Source: Flavobacterium sp. UBA807
GTDB taxonomy: Bacteria; Bacteroidota; Bacteroidia; Flavobacteriales; Flavobacteriaceae
Reading direction: 5' to 3'
Assembly (NCBI GenBank): GCA_002296885.1
Contig: DBIH01000100.1
Coordinates: forward strand, 1-5,978
Length of the DNA stretch: 5,978 bases
Shown: one piece after another, positions 1-5,648 of the stretch
Layout of the letters: each line of letters begins with the position of its first letter
How positions within the stretch are numbered: the first letter of the stretch is position 1
Made by a program: the position numbers and the translations under genes
Notes under the pieces: generated by a model
The model's input: the letters and a program-made list of their open reading frames with translations, nothing else
Database searches by the model: none
Told to the model about the DNA's origin: nothing

Positions 1-1087
1 CTGCCCTTCTGATTAAGTAAGGCATGACGTCTCTGACTGGCCCGAAAGGAAGATACTTCGCAACGTTGTAGCCGTGTTCTGCTAAATTATAACTGATGTT
101 ATCGCTCATGCCATACAATTGCCCAAACCAAATTCGGTTATCATTTTTGGCGATACCATTTTTATCCATTAATTCGATTAGCTTATAAGAGCTTTCTTCG
201 TTGTGGGTTCCTGCAAAAATTGACATCCTGTCGAGATGTTCCATCATATAAACAACAGTTGTATCATAATTAATATCGGTTGCTTCTTTGCTTTCACAAA
301 TAGGGCTTGGGTATCCATTCTCTTCTGCGCGCTTATTTTCCTTTTCCATGTAAGCACCGCGAACAATTTTCATCCCGATATAAAACCCTTCCGTTTTGGC
401 AACTTCATGCAGCCTTTTCAAATAGTCCAATCGGTCCCAACGGTATAATTGCAGCGTATTAAAAACAATCGTTTTTTCTTTATTGTATTTCCGCATCATT
501 TCGGTAACCAAATCATCGGCAGCATCCTGCATCCAGCTTTCTTCACCATCAATCAAAAGTGCTACATCTTTTTCATATGCAGCTTTACAAACAGTATCAA
601 ATCTATTTATAACCCTATTCCATTCTTTTTGCTCTTCTAATGTCAACGGTTTCTTATCGCCTAATTTTTCATAAAGATAAAATCTGCCAAAACCTGTTGG
701 CTTGAACACCGCAAAAGGAATTGCCTTGCGTTCTTTGGCAAACTCAATGGTTTTAAGTGTCATTTCCAACGCAGCATCAAATTGCTCTTCTTCTTCTTTT
801 CCTTCAACTGAATAATCCAAAACGGATGAAACTCCCTTAGTAAACATTTTATCAACTACTGAAAGGCAATCCTCTTCTGTCGTTCCGCCACAAAAATGAT
901 CAAAAACAGTGGCTCTGATTAGTCCTTCCACTGGTAAATGTGCTTTGAGGGCAAAATTTGTAACGGCTGTCCCAATGCGGACTAAGGGTTCACTGTCTAT
1001 CATTTTGAACAAAAAATATGCTCTGTCCAATTCGGTTTCAGTCTTGAGCGCAAAGGCAACTTCTGTATTGTTGAAAATCTTTTCCAT
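1..1087 (-). CDS. Proline dehydrogenase, monofunctional PRODH type (C-terminus cut by window edge)
   Basis: FAD-dependent enzyme that oxidises L-proline to pyrroline-5-carboxylate, the first step of proline catabolism. The ATG is the reverse complement of 1085-1087, and the frame stays open for 362 codons to base 2. Visible motifs fit the family's (beta-alpha)8 barrel: FKPTGFGR (128-135), IDGEES (179-184), VRGAYMEKE (242-250), GTHNEES (293-299), FGQLYGMSD, and YLIRRA (357-362), whose Tyr and Arg-Arg pair match the proline-binding YxxRR of PutA. The motif wording (FGQL.GM.D, YLPFGPV) is closer to eukaryotic-style PRODH than to the PutA domain. By family length of roughly 390 residues, only about 30 C-terminal residues are missing. 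No aldehyde dehydrogenase domain is visible, so a separate P5C dehydrogenase is expected elsewhere. It is divergent from aroB across 87 bases. The identification is firm from the motifs. Confidence 0.95.
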   Translation of the reverse strand, partial: MEKIFNNTEVAFALKTETELDRAYFLFKMIDSEPLVRIGTAVTNFALKAHLPVEGLIRATVFDHFCGGTTEEDCLSVVDKMFTKGVSSVLDYSVEGKEEEEQFDAALEMTLKTIEFAKERKAIPFAVFKPTGFGRFYLYEKLGDKKPLTLEEQKEWNRVINRFDTVCKAAYEKDVALLIDGEESWMQDAADDLVTEMMRKYNKEKTIVFNTLQLYRWDRLDYLKRLHEVAKTEGFYIGMKIVRGAYMEKENKRAEENGYPSPICESKEATDINYDTTVVYMMEHLDRMSIFAGTHNEESSYKLIELMDKNGIAKNDNRIWFGQLYGMSDNISYNLAEHGYNVAKYLPFGPVRDVMPYLIRRA

Positions 1088-1105
1088 TAATTTAGTTTGA
1101 TGCCA

Positions 1106-1113
1106 CAAATATA
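1106..1113 (-). promoter_or_regulatory. Candidate -7 box for the proline dehydrogenase gene
   Basis: Read on the minus strand this is TATATTTG, a full match to the Bacteroidota -7 consensus TAnnTTTG, 18 bases before the gene's ATG. I see no convincing -33 TTG at the expected distance upstream, so the call is tentative. Confidence 0.3.
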
Positions 1114-1120
1114 AATAGTC

Positions 1121-1155
1121 TTGCGTGATAAATTATTAATTTTAGCCTATTTTTG
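1121..1155 (+). promoter_or_regulatory. Candidate promoter for aroB
   Basis: TTG at 1121-1123 and TATTTTTG at 1148-1155 resemble the Bacteroidota -33 and -7 elements (TTG, TAnnTTTG). The 24-base gap is longer than the roughly 19-21 usually described, which weakens the call. The box ends 19 bases before the aroB ATG, giving a short 5' leader. No Shine-Dalgarno is suitably placed: the GGAG at 1155-1158 is 16 bases from the start. Confidence 0.35.
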
Positions 1156-1174
1156 GAGCTCAATTTTTAGTTAA

Positions 1175-2245
1175 ATGGAGTTTATAAAAGCCAACGGTTA
1201 TCCAATTTATTTCGGAGAAGATGAATATCAGACACTCAATAAATTTATTGCAGAAAATAATTATTCCAATATTTTCATACTGACAGATACACACACAAAC
1301 GATTATTGTCTGCCAAAATTTCTCCCATTCATAGCCACTGAAAAAGCTATAGAAATCATTGAAATCGAACCAGGTGAAAGCGAGAAGAATATCAATACCT
1401 GTGTAGAAATTTGGTCAATTCTGACCGAATTAGGCGGAGATAGAAAAAGTCTTTTGATAAATGTTGGCGGTGGAGTTGTTACTGATATTGGCGGATTTGT
1501 AGCATCTACTTTTAAAAGGGGAATCGATTTTATTCACATACCAACTACGCTATTAGCAATGGTTGACGCTTCTATTGGCGGAAAAAATGGTGTTGATCTG
1601 GGCAATTTGAAAAATCAGATTGGCGTTATCAATGTGCCAAAAATGATTATTATTGATACCTTTTATCTCAAGACTTTACCTGAAAATGAATTCCGTTCCG
1701 GTGTTGCCGAAATGATGAAACACGGATTAATTCATAACTATAATTATTGGACTCATTTTTCAAAGTTAGGCAAGCGGCCTCAATTTGATTATTTAGAACA
1801 ATTGATTTATCGTTCCATCGAGCTTAAAAACGAAATTGTTATGCAGGACCCAACTGAAAATGGTATTCGTAAAGCATTGAATTTCGGTCACACTTTAGGG
1901 CATGCCATAGAAAGTTATTTTCTGGAAAATGAAAGCAAAAAAACCTTGCTTCATGGCGAAGCCATTGCAGCTGGAATGATATTGGAAAGTTATATCTCAT
2001 GGCAAAAAAACCTACTTTCAGAAGAAGAATATCTGCAAATAAAAAACTCTATAAATGCTGTTTTTGACCCTATAGCTTTTGAAGAAAATGACATTCAGCC
2101 AATCCTTGATTTACTCATTCACGATAAAAAAAATGAGCATGGGAAAATTCAATTTGCATTGCTCAACGGAATTGGAAATATCAAAATCAACCAAGAAGCT
2201 GAAAATGAATTGATTATAAAATCCTTTGCCGATTATAAAAGTTAA
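1175..2245 (+). CDS. aroB: 3-dehydroquinate synthase
   Basis: Second enzyme of the shikimate pathway: converts DAHP to 3-dehydroquinate with NAD+ and a divalent metal, in the cytoplasm. It is 356 residues long, typical of bacterial AroB. The N-terminal half holds the NAD-binding signature NVGGGVVTDIGGF (about 96-108) followed by RGIDFIHIPTTLLAMVDAS (115-133), GGKNGVDLGNLKNQIG (135-150). The C-terminal half carries the metal site: Glu179 in SGVAEMMKHG, His243 in NFGHTLGHAIE and His260 in LLHGEAIAAG, matching E184, H247 and H264 of E. coli AroB by motif. Lys137 and Lys146 are in the expected active-site positions. No catalytic residue looks lost, so it should be active. The ATG at 1175 gives the usual short N-terminus. 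It is divergent from proline dehydrogenase and followed by an intergenic gap of nearly 300 bases, so probably transcribed alone. A T7 run (2248-2254) follows the stop, but with no clear hairpin. Confidence 0.96.
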   Translation: MEFIKANGYPIYFGEDEYQTLNKFIAENNYSNIFILTDTHTNDYCLPKFLPFIATEKAIEIIEIEPGESEKNINTCVEIWSILTELGGDRKSLLINVGGGVVTDIGGFVASTFKRGIDFIHIPTTLLAMVDASIGGKNGVDLGNLKNQIGVINVPKMIIIDTFYLKTLPENEFRSGVAEMMKHGLIHNYNYWTHFSKLGKRPQFDYLEQLIYRSIELKNEIVMQDPTENGIRKALNFGHTLGHAIESYFLENESKKTLLHGEAIAAGMILESYISWQKNLLSEEEYLQIKNSINAVFDPIAFEENDIQPILDLLIHDKKNEHGKIQFALLNGIGNIKINQEAENELIIKSFADYKS

Positions 2246-2265
2246 CATTTTTTTCACGCTTATAC

Positions 2266-2297
2266 TTGCATATCGAATATTTTATTTTTTACATTTG
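2266..2297 (+). promoter_or_regulatory. Promoter, TTG-N21-TACATTTG
   Basis: TTG at 2266-2268 and TACATTTG at 2290-2297, 21 bases apart, are a full match to the Bacteroidota -33/-7 consensus (TTG, TAnnTTTG) and the best promoter in the window. Because the -7 box normally ends a few bases before the start site, transcription should begin near 2301-2304, at the ATG of the 59-codon ORF at 2303. The promoter could serve that ORF alone or also arginine decarboxylase, with a leader of about 235 bases. Confidence 0.55.
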
Positions 2298-2302
2298 CCC
2301 TG

Positions 2303-2482
2303 ATGAAAAGATTTGCCAGCACTCCTGTTTACAGCAACTTCGAACAGGAAATCAATAAAAATTTCCTGAACGTTTCTGATACTAATTTCAGAGGCAAAAG
2401 CGACTTTATTGCTATGTGTTCGCAAATTAGCTATTTATCTCAGGAAAAACTGCCAATTATTTACGCTAATATTAGAGTTTGA
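2303..2482 (+). CDS. Small hypothetical protein (59 aa) upstream of arginine decarboxylase
   Basis: I do not recognise this protein. The ORF runs from ATG 2303 to TGA 2480-2482 and encodes 59 residues, starting MKRFASTPVY and ending LPIIYANIRV. It has no obvious membrane segment, signal peptide or metal motif, one Cys (residue 39), and a mild net positive charge (7 Lys/Arg against 5 Asp/Glu). It has no run of Arg codons, so a classic arginine attenuator peptide is not suggested. Support for it being real: it is uninterrupted, fills most of an otherwise empty gap, and begins where the strong upstream promoter should start transcription, so it could be translated from a leaderless message. It ends 55 bases before the decarboxylase ATG. 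Alternatives are a chance ORF within a long 5' leader, or the remnant of a longer gene. Confidence 0.5.
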   Translation: MKRFASTPVYSNFEQEINKNFLNVSDTNFRGKSDFIAMCSQISYLSQEKLPIIYANIRV

Positions 2483-2537
2483 ATCGCGGATTATTTGTTT
2501 TGTTTCAAATCATTTAATCTAAAATCCGTAAACTCAA

Positions 2538-3938
2538 ATGAACACTAAATATTACGATTTAATTAATCAGACTTTCTACTTTCCACAGGAAGAATTTACT
2601 TTAAATAAAGACCATCTTCAGTTTCACAATATCGATTTGATGAAACTGGTAGAACAATATGGCACACCATTAAAGTTTACTTATCTGCCGCAGATTTCCA
2701 ACAATATCAACAAAGCAAAAGGTTGGTTCAGAAAGGCGATGGAAAAAAATAAGTATGAGGCAAAATATTATTATTGCTATTGTACTAAAAGCTCGCATTT
2801 TAGTTTTATCATGAACGAAGTTTTCAAAAACAATGTTCATATTGAAACTTCTTCGGCTTATGATATCAATATTGTAGAGAACTTAATCGCTCAGGGCAAA
2901 ATAAACAAGAGTACTTATATCATCTGTAATGGTTTCAAAAGAGAACAATACATTGAAAATATTGCACGACTGCTTAATAACGGATTTAACAAAACGGTGC
3001 CAATCATTGATAATTACGAAGAATTAGATTTGCTTCAAGAAGCCATTGATGGAAAATTCAAAATCGGAATCCGTATTGCTGCCGAGGAAGAACCAAAATT
3101 TGAGTTCTATACTTCACGTCTTGGAATTGGATACAAGGATATTGTTCCGTTTTACAGAAAACAAATCCAGGAAAATAAACAGGTCGAGCTGAAAATGCTT
3201 CACTTCTTCATCAATACCGGAATCCGTGACACGGCGTATTACTGGAACGAATTGTTGAAATGTATGAAAGTATACATCAACCTTAAAAAAGAATGCCCAA
3301 CACTTGACAGCTTGAATATTGGTGGCGGTTTCCCTATCAAAAATTCATTGGCATTTGAATACGATTATCAATACATGATTGATGAAATCATTAATCAAAT
3401 CAAGATTGCCTGTGATGAAGCTGAAATCGATGTACCGCATATTTTTACCGAATTCGGTTCATTTACCGTTGGCGAATCTGGTGGCGCAGTTTATCAGGTT
3501 TTGTATCAAAAGAAACAAAACGACAGAGAGAACTGGAACATGATTGACTCGTCATTCATTACTACTTTACCGGACACTTGGGCAATAAACAAGCGTTTTG
3601 TAATGCTTGCCGTAAACCGTTGGAATGATACATATGAAAGGGTTTTATTAGGCGGATTGACTTGCGACAGCGATGATTATTACAACTCCGAGCAGCACAT
3701 GAACGCAGTATATTTACCAAAATACAATAAAGAAAAACCTTTATATATAGGGTTCTTCAATACTGGTGCTTATCAGGAAACCATAGGTGGTTTTGGCGGA
3801 TTGCATCACTGCTTGATTCCGCAGCCAAAACACATTTTGATCGACCGCGATGAAAACGGAATCCTGGCTACAGAAGTTTTTTCGGAACAACAAAGTTCAG
3901 ACGATGTCTTGAAAATATTGGGCTACGAGAAGAAATAG
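2538..3938 (+). CDS. speA: Arginine decarboxylase, short alanine-racemase-fold type
   Basis: PLP enzyme that should decarboxylate L-arginine to agmatine, opening polyamine synthesis. At 466 residues it is much shorter than E. coli SpeA (658) and belongs to the group 2 Orn/DAP/Arg decarboxylase family. An N-terminal PLP barrel contains Lys84 in CYCTKSSH, the expected Schiff-base lysine (equivalent to YAVKANS of relatives), then HIETSSAYD (101-109), SRLGIG (193-198), His222, the phosphate-binding GGGFP (262-266) and TEFG (304-307). The C-terminal beta domain carries GLTCDSDD (373-380), with Cys376-Asp377 as the partner-subunit active-site pair, and FFNTGAYQ (406-413). A TAAAA (2520-2524) lies 13 bases before the ATG, perhaps acting as the flavobacterial ribosome-binding signal. 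The deoxyhypusine synthase-like gene downstream supports a polyamine role. Arginine as substrate is inferred from family and context; ornithine or diaminopimelate cannot be excluded by eye. No agmatinase or agmatine deiminase gene is in the window. Confidence 0.85.
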   Translation: MNTKYYDLINQTFYFPQEEFTLNKDHLQFHNIDLMKLVEQYGTPLKFTYLPQISNNINKAKGWFRKAMEKNKYEAKYYYCYCTKSSHFSFIMNEVFKNNVHIETSSAYDINIVENLIAQGKINKSTYIICNGFKREQYIENIARLLNNGFNKTVPIIDNYEELDLLQEAIDGKFKIGIRIAAEEEPKFEFYTSRLGIGYKDIVPFYRKQIQENKQVELKMLHFFINTGIRDTAYYWNELLKCMKVYINLKKECPTLDSLNIGGGFPIKNSLAFEYDYQYMIDEIINQIKIACDEAEIDVPHIFTEFGSFTVGESGGAVYQVLYQKKQNDRENWNMIDSSFITTLPDTWAINKRFVMLAVNRWNDTYERVLLGGLTCDSDDYYNSEQHMNAVYLPKYNKEKPLYIGFFNTGAYQETIGGFGGLHHCLIPQPKHILIDRDENGILATEVFSEQQSSDDVLKILGYEKK

Positions 3939-3956
3939 CAAAACCATACAGTGTCA

Positions 3957-4001
3957 ACAAACTGTAATATCGAATTAAATTAAATTATAAAAACTGTTTG
4001 T
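3957..4001. repeat. Imperfect inverted repeat in the spacer before the deoxyhypusine synthase-like gene
   Basis: ACAAACTGT (3957-3965) and ACTGTTTGT (3993-4001) pair at 8 of 9 positions around a 27-base AT-rich spacer. A second small palindrome, TACAGT (3947-3952) with ACTGTA (3961-3966), overlaps the left arm. No T-run follows, so a rho-independent terminator is unlikely. A regulator site or mRNA structure is possible, but so is chance in AT-rich DNA. Confidence 0.25.
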
Positions 4002-4027
4002 AGTTTTAGAAAAAAAGTTTTTCTTTG
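3997..4027 (+). promoter_or_regulatory. Candidate promoter for the deoxyhypusine synthase-like gene
   Basis: TTTG at 3997-4000 and TTTCTTTG at 4020-4027 are separated by 19 bases and match the Bacteroidota -33/-7 pattern with one mismatch in TAnnTTTG. Transcription would start around 4031-4033, leaving a leader of about 22 bases before ATG 4055. If real, it excludes the in-frame TTG at 4025 as the start codon, because that TTG lies inside the -7 box. Confidence 0.4.
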
Positions 4028-4054
4028 AAACCACAATCACAACAACAATATATA

Positions 4055-5029
4055 ATGACTAAAGGACCTATAAGTCAATTTATAGAAAAACATTACCTTC
4101 ATTTCAATGCTGCCGCGCTTGTTGATGCAGCCAAAGGATATGAAGAACACTTGCTTGACAATGGTAAAATGTTGATTTCCCTTGCCGGTGCCATGAGTAC
4201 GGCAGAGCTTGGAAAATCATTAGCCGAAATGATACGTCAGGACAAAGTGCATATCATCTCTTGCACCGGAGCCAATCTTGAAGAAGATATCATGAACCTT
4301 GTGGCTCACAATTCTTATAAAAGAGTTCCAAATTACCGAGACTTATCTCCTCAGGAAGAATGGGATTTATTGGAAAACCACTTTAACAGAGTAACCGACA
4401 CCTGTATTCCCGAAGAGGAAGCTTTCAGAAGATTACAATCGCATTTATACGACATTTGGAATAATGCCAATTCAAAAGGTGAACGTTACTTCCCTCATGA
4501 ATTCATGTATCAGATGATCAATTCAGGAGTATTGAAACAATACTACGAAATTGATCCGAAAGATTCCTGGATGGTTGCTGCCGCGGAAAAGAATTTACCT
4601 ATTGTAGTACCGGGATGGGAAGACAGCACCATGGGTAATATCTTTGCTTCTTATTGTATAAAAGGAGAATTCAATGCTACAACCATGAAAAGCGGAATCG
4701 AATACATGATGTGGCTGGCCAACTGGTACACTAAAAACTGTGAAGGAAAAGGAATTGGTTTTTTCCAGATTGGTGGTGGAATTGCCGGTGACTTCCCTAT
4801 TTGCGTTGTTCCGATGTTATACCAGGATATGGAAATGCACGATGTTCCGTTTTGGAGTTATTTTTGCCAGATTTCAGATTCAACAACAAGTTACGGCTCC
4901 TATTCGGGAGCTGTCCCTAATGAAAAAATCACTTGGGGAAAACTTGACATACATACACCCAAATTTATTGTAGAATCGGATGCAACAATTGTTGTACCTT
5001 TAATTTTCGCTTACTTACTAGATTTATAA
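4055..5029 (+). CDS. Deoxyhypusine synthase-like protein (possible homospermidine-type synthase)
   Basis: Member of the deoxyhypusine synthase family (COG1899), NAD-dependent enzymes that transfer an aminobutyl group from a polyamine. From ATG 4055 it has 324 residues; an in-frame TTG at 4025 would add ten, but the start MTKGPISQFIEKH fits the bacterial family. It shows SLAGAMSTAELG (42-53), CTGANLEED (70-78), VVPGWEDSTMGN (184-195), IGGGIAGDF (239-247) and, near the C-terminus, GAVPNEKITWGKLD, in which Lys296 aligns with catalytic Lys329 of human DHS, with Trp294 and Glu290 also kept. By manual alignment, several human spermidine-binding residues are replaced: D243 by Asn195, H288 by Asp246, D316 by Tyr283. 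Bacteria lack eIF5A, so the substrate differs; with arginine decarboxylase upstream, a small polyamine such as homospermidine is plausible but unproven. It is probably co-transcribed with the acidic-protein gene 11 bases downstream. Confidence 0.9.
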   Translation: MTKGPISQFIEKHYLHFNAAALVDAAKGYEEHLLDNGKMLISLAGAMSTAELGKSLAEMIRQDKVHIISCTGANLEEDIMNLVAHNSYKRVPNYRDLSPQEEWDLLENHFNRVTDTCIPEEEAFRRLQSHLYDIWNNANSKGERYFPHEFMYQMINSGVLKQYYEIDPKDSWMVAAAEKNLPIVVPGWEDSTMGNIFASYCIKGEFNATTMKSGIEYMMWLANWYTKNCEGKGIGFFQIGGGIAGDFPICVVPMLYQDMEMHDVPFWSYFCQISDSTTSYGSYSGAVPNEKITWGKLDIHTPKFIVESDATIVVPLIFAYLLDL

Positions 5030-5032
5030 AAA
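5027..5032 (+). promoter_or_regulatory. TAAAAA, possible flavobacterial ribosome-binding signal
   Basis: TAAAAA overlaps the stop codon of the upstream gene and lies 8 bases before ATG 5041, separated by GTTTTTTT. Flavobacteria typically lack a Shine-Dalgarno and a TAAAA element has been proposed in its place. The overlap with the previous stop would favour translational coupling within one operon. Confidence 0.3.
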
Positions 5033-5040
5033 GTTTTTTT

Positions 5041-5460
5041 ATGAGAAGAATTATCGTAGACTATGCTAAACTAACAGGAGACATACTAAATTTATTAGTA
5101 GAAAAGTTTCCGGAAGGTTATGACGACACCGACATCATTCGTTTTAGAAATGCTCAAAACGAGTTGATTGAAGCCGTCGAAGTAAAAACAGAAGATACTA
5201 TTTACTTGGTAAAGGTCAGCACTAAACTTGCAAGTCGTATGGAGAAATTTGACGAGGAAGAAGATATTGATTCAGTTGTTGAACCAATCGACCCAATTAA
5301 GGATTTAGATGAGGATGACGATATTCCTTCTGACAAGGATGAAGACGAAGAAGAAGATTTATTAAAAGATAAAGGCGGTTCTGATGATGACGATGATGAC
5401 GACGATGATGATGATTTTGAAACATCAGACAACTTTGATGACGATGATGACGAAGAATAA
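5041..5460 (+). CDS. Small two-part protein with a highly acidic C-terminal tail, function unknown
   Basis: A 139-residue protein, resembling small conserved flavobacterial proteins of unknown function as I recall them. Residues 1 to about 65 look like a compact alpha/beta domain (MRRIIVDYAKLTGDILNLL, then EAVEVKTEDTIYLVKVSTKL). From residue 71 the chain is almost entirely acidic: 43 of the last 69 residues are Asp or Glu, including 11 consecutive Asp (115-125) and DDDDDEE at the end, so the tail should be disordered. There is no signal peptide or membrane segment, so it is probably cytoplasmic. It starts 11 bases after the deoxyhypusine synthase-like gene and is followed by a terminator, so it is the likely last gene of that operon. 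An acidic tail could bind polyamines, metal ions or basic proteins, but this is speculation. Such sequences can draw false matches in searches through low complexity alone. Confidence 0.85.
   Translation: MRRIIVDYAKLTGDILNLLVEKFPEGYDDTDIIRFRNAQNELIEAVEVKTEDTIYLVKVSTKLASRMEKFDEEEDIDSVVEPIDPIKDLDEDDDIPSDKDEDEEEDLLKDKGGSDDDDDDDDDDDFETSDNFDDDDDEE
5383..5415 (+). repeat. Aspartate-codon microsatellite (11 GAT/GAC codons)
   Basis: Eleven consecutive Asp codons, mixed GAT and GAC, encode residues 115-125 of the acidic protein. The mixture lowers but does not remove the chance of replication slippage; any length change in units of three would keep the reading frame. Confidence 0.85.
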
Positions 5461-5463
5461 TAT

Positions 5464-5495
5464 AATTACGAATTTGAAATTACGAATTACGAATT
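5464..5495. repeat. Left heptamer array, AATTACG units
   Basis: Units in perfect 7-bp phase: AATTACG (5464-5470), AATTTGA (5471-5477, diverged), AATTACG (5478-5484), AATTACG (5485-5491), then AATT. It begins three bases after the acidic gene's stop codon. The unit is the reverse complement, in register, of the AATTCGT unit in the right array. Confidence 0.8.
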
Positions 5496-5505
5496 GAAAA
5501 TATGG

Positions 5506-5537
5506 AATCCCGAACTTGATAAGTTTGGGATTTTTTT
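5506..5537 (+). terminator. Rho-independent terminator of the deoxyhypusine synthase-like/acidic protein operon
   Basis: Arms 5506-5517 and 5521-5532 pair over 12 positions (AATCCCGAACTT with AAGTTTGGGATT), including one G-U wobble at G5512-U5526, around a 3-base loop. A run of seven T (5531-5537) follows. On the minus strand the wobble becomes an A-C mismatch and the T-tract is poor, so the element is best suited to plus-strand transcription, 45 bases past the stop codon of the acidic protein. Confidence 0.85.
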
Positions 5538-5573
5538 ATTTGATAAAATATGATGATAATTTAAAATAAAAGT

Positions 5574-5647
5574 AATTCGTAATTCATAATTCATAATTCA
5601 TAATTCATAATTCATAATTCATAATTCATAATTCATAATTCATAATT
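5574..5647. repeat. Right heptamer array, AATTCGT then nine AATTCAT units
   Basis: One AATTCGT (5574-5580) is followed by nine perfect AATTCAT copies (5581-5643) and a final AATT, ending one base before the stop codon of the DinB-family gene on the other strand. The identity of all nine copies suggests recent expansion by slippage. It has inverted orientation relative to the left array, from which the terminator separates it. The 36 bases between terminator and array (5538-5573) are AT-rich with nothing I can identify. Confidence 0.9.
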
Positions 5648-5648
5648 T

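Noticed and set aside
236..1100. Several plus-strand ORFs of 63-70 codons
   Set aside because: They lie antisense to proline dehydrogenase, whose motifs cover the whole stretch. They have no family resemblance.
2248..2254. T-run after aroB as a terminator
   Set aside because: No stable GC-containing hairpin precedes it.
2487..2528. Hairpin CGGATT...AATCCG ahead of arginine decarboxylase, as terminator or riboswitch
   Set aside because: Only six pairs around a 30-base loop, no T-run, and no recognisable riboswitch core.
4025..4054. TTG start adding ten residues to the DHS-like protein
   Set aside because: The added segment is Gln-rich and unlike the family start, ATG 4055 fits better, and the TTG overlaps a candidate -7 promoter box.
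4740..4973. 77-codon plus-strand ORF in another frame
   Set aside because: It is a shadow of the DHS-like gene, whose conserved motifs span this segment.
5202..5432. Minus-strand ORF with long serine runs
   Set aside because: It is the antisense of Asp/Glu codons in the acidic protein (GAT/GAC read backwards as ATC/GTC in one frame and Ser codons in another), not a gene.
5574..5647. Heptamer array as a CRISPR
   Set aside because: The unit is 7 bases with no spacers, and no cas genes are present.
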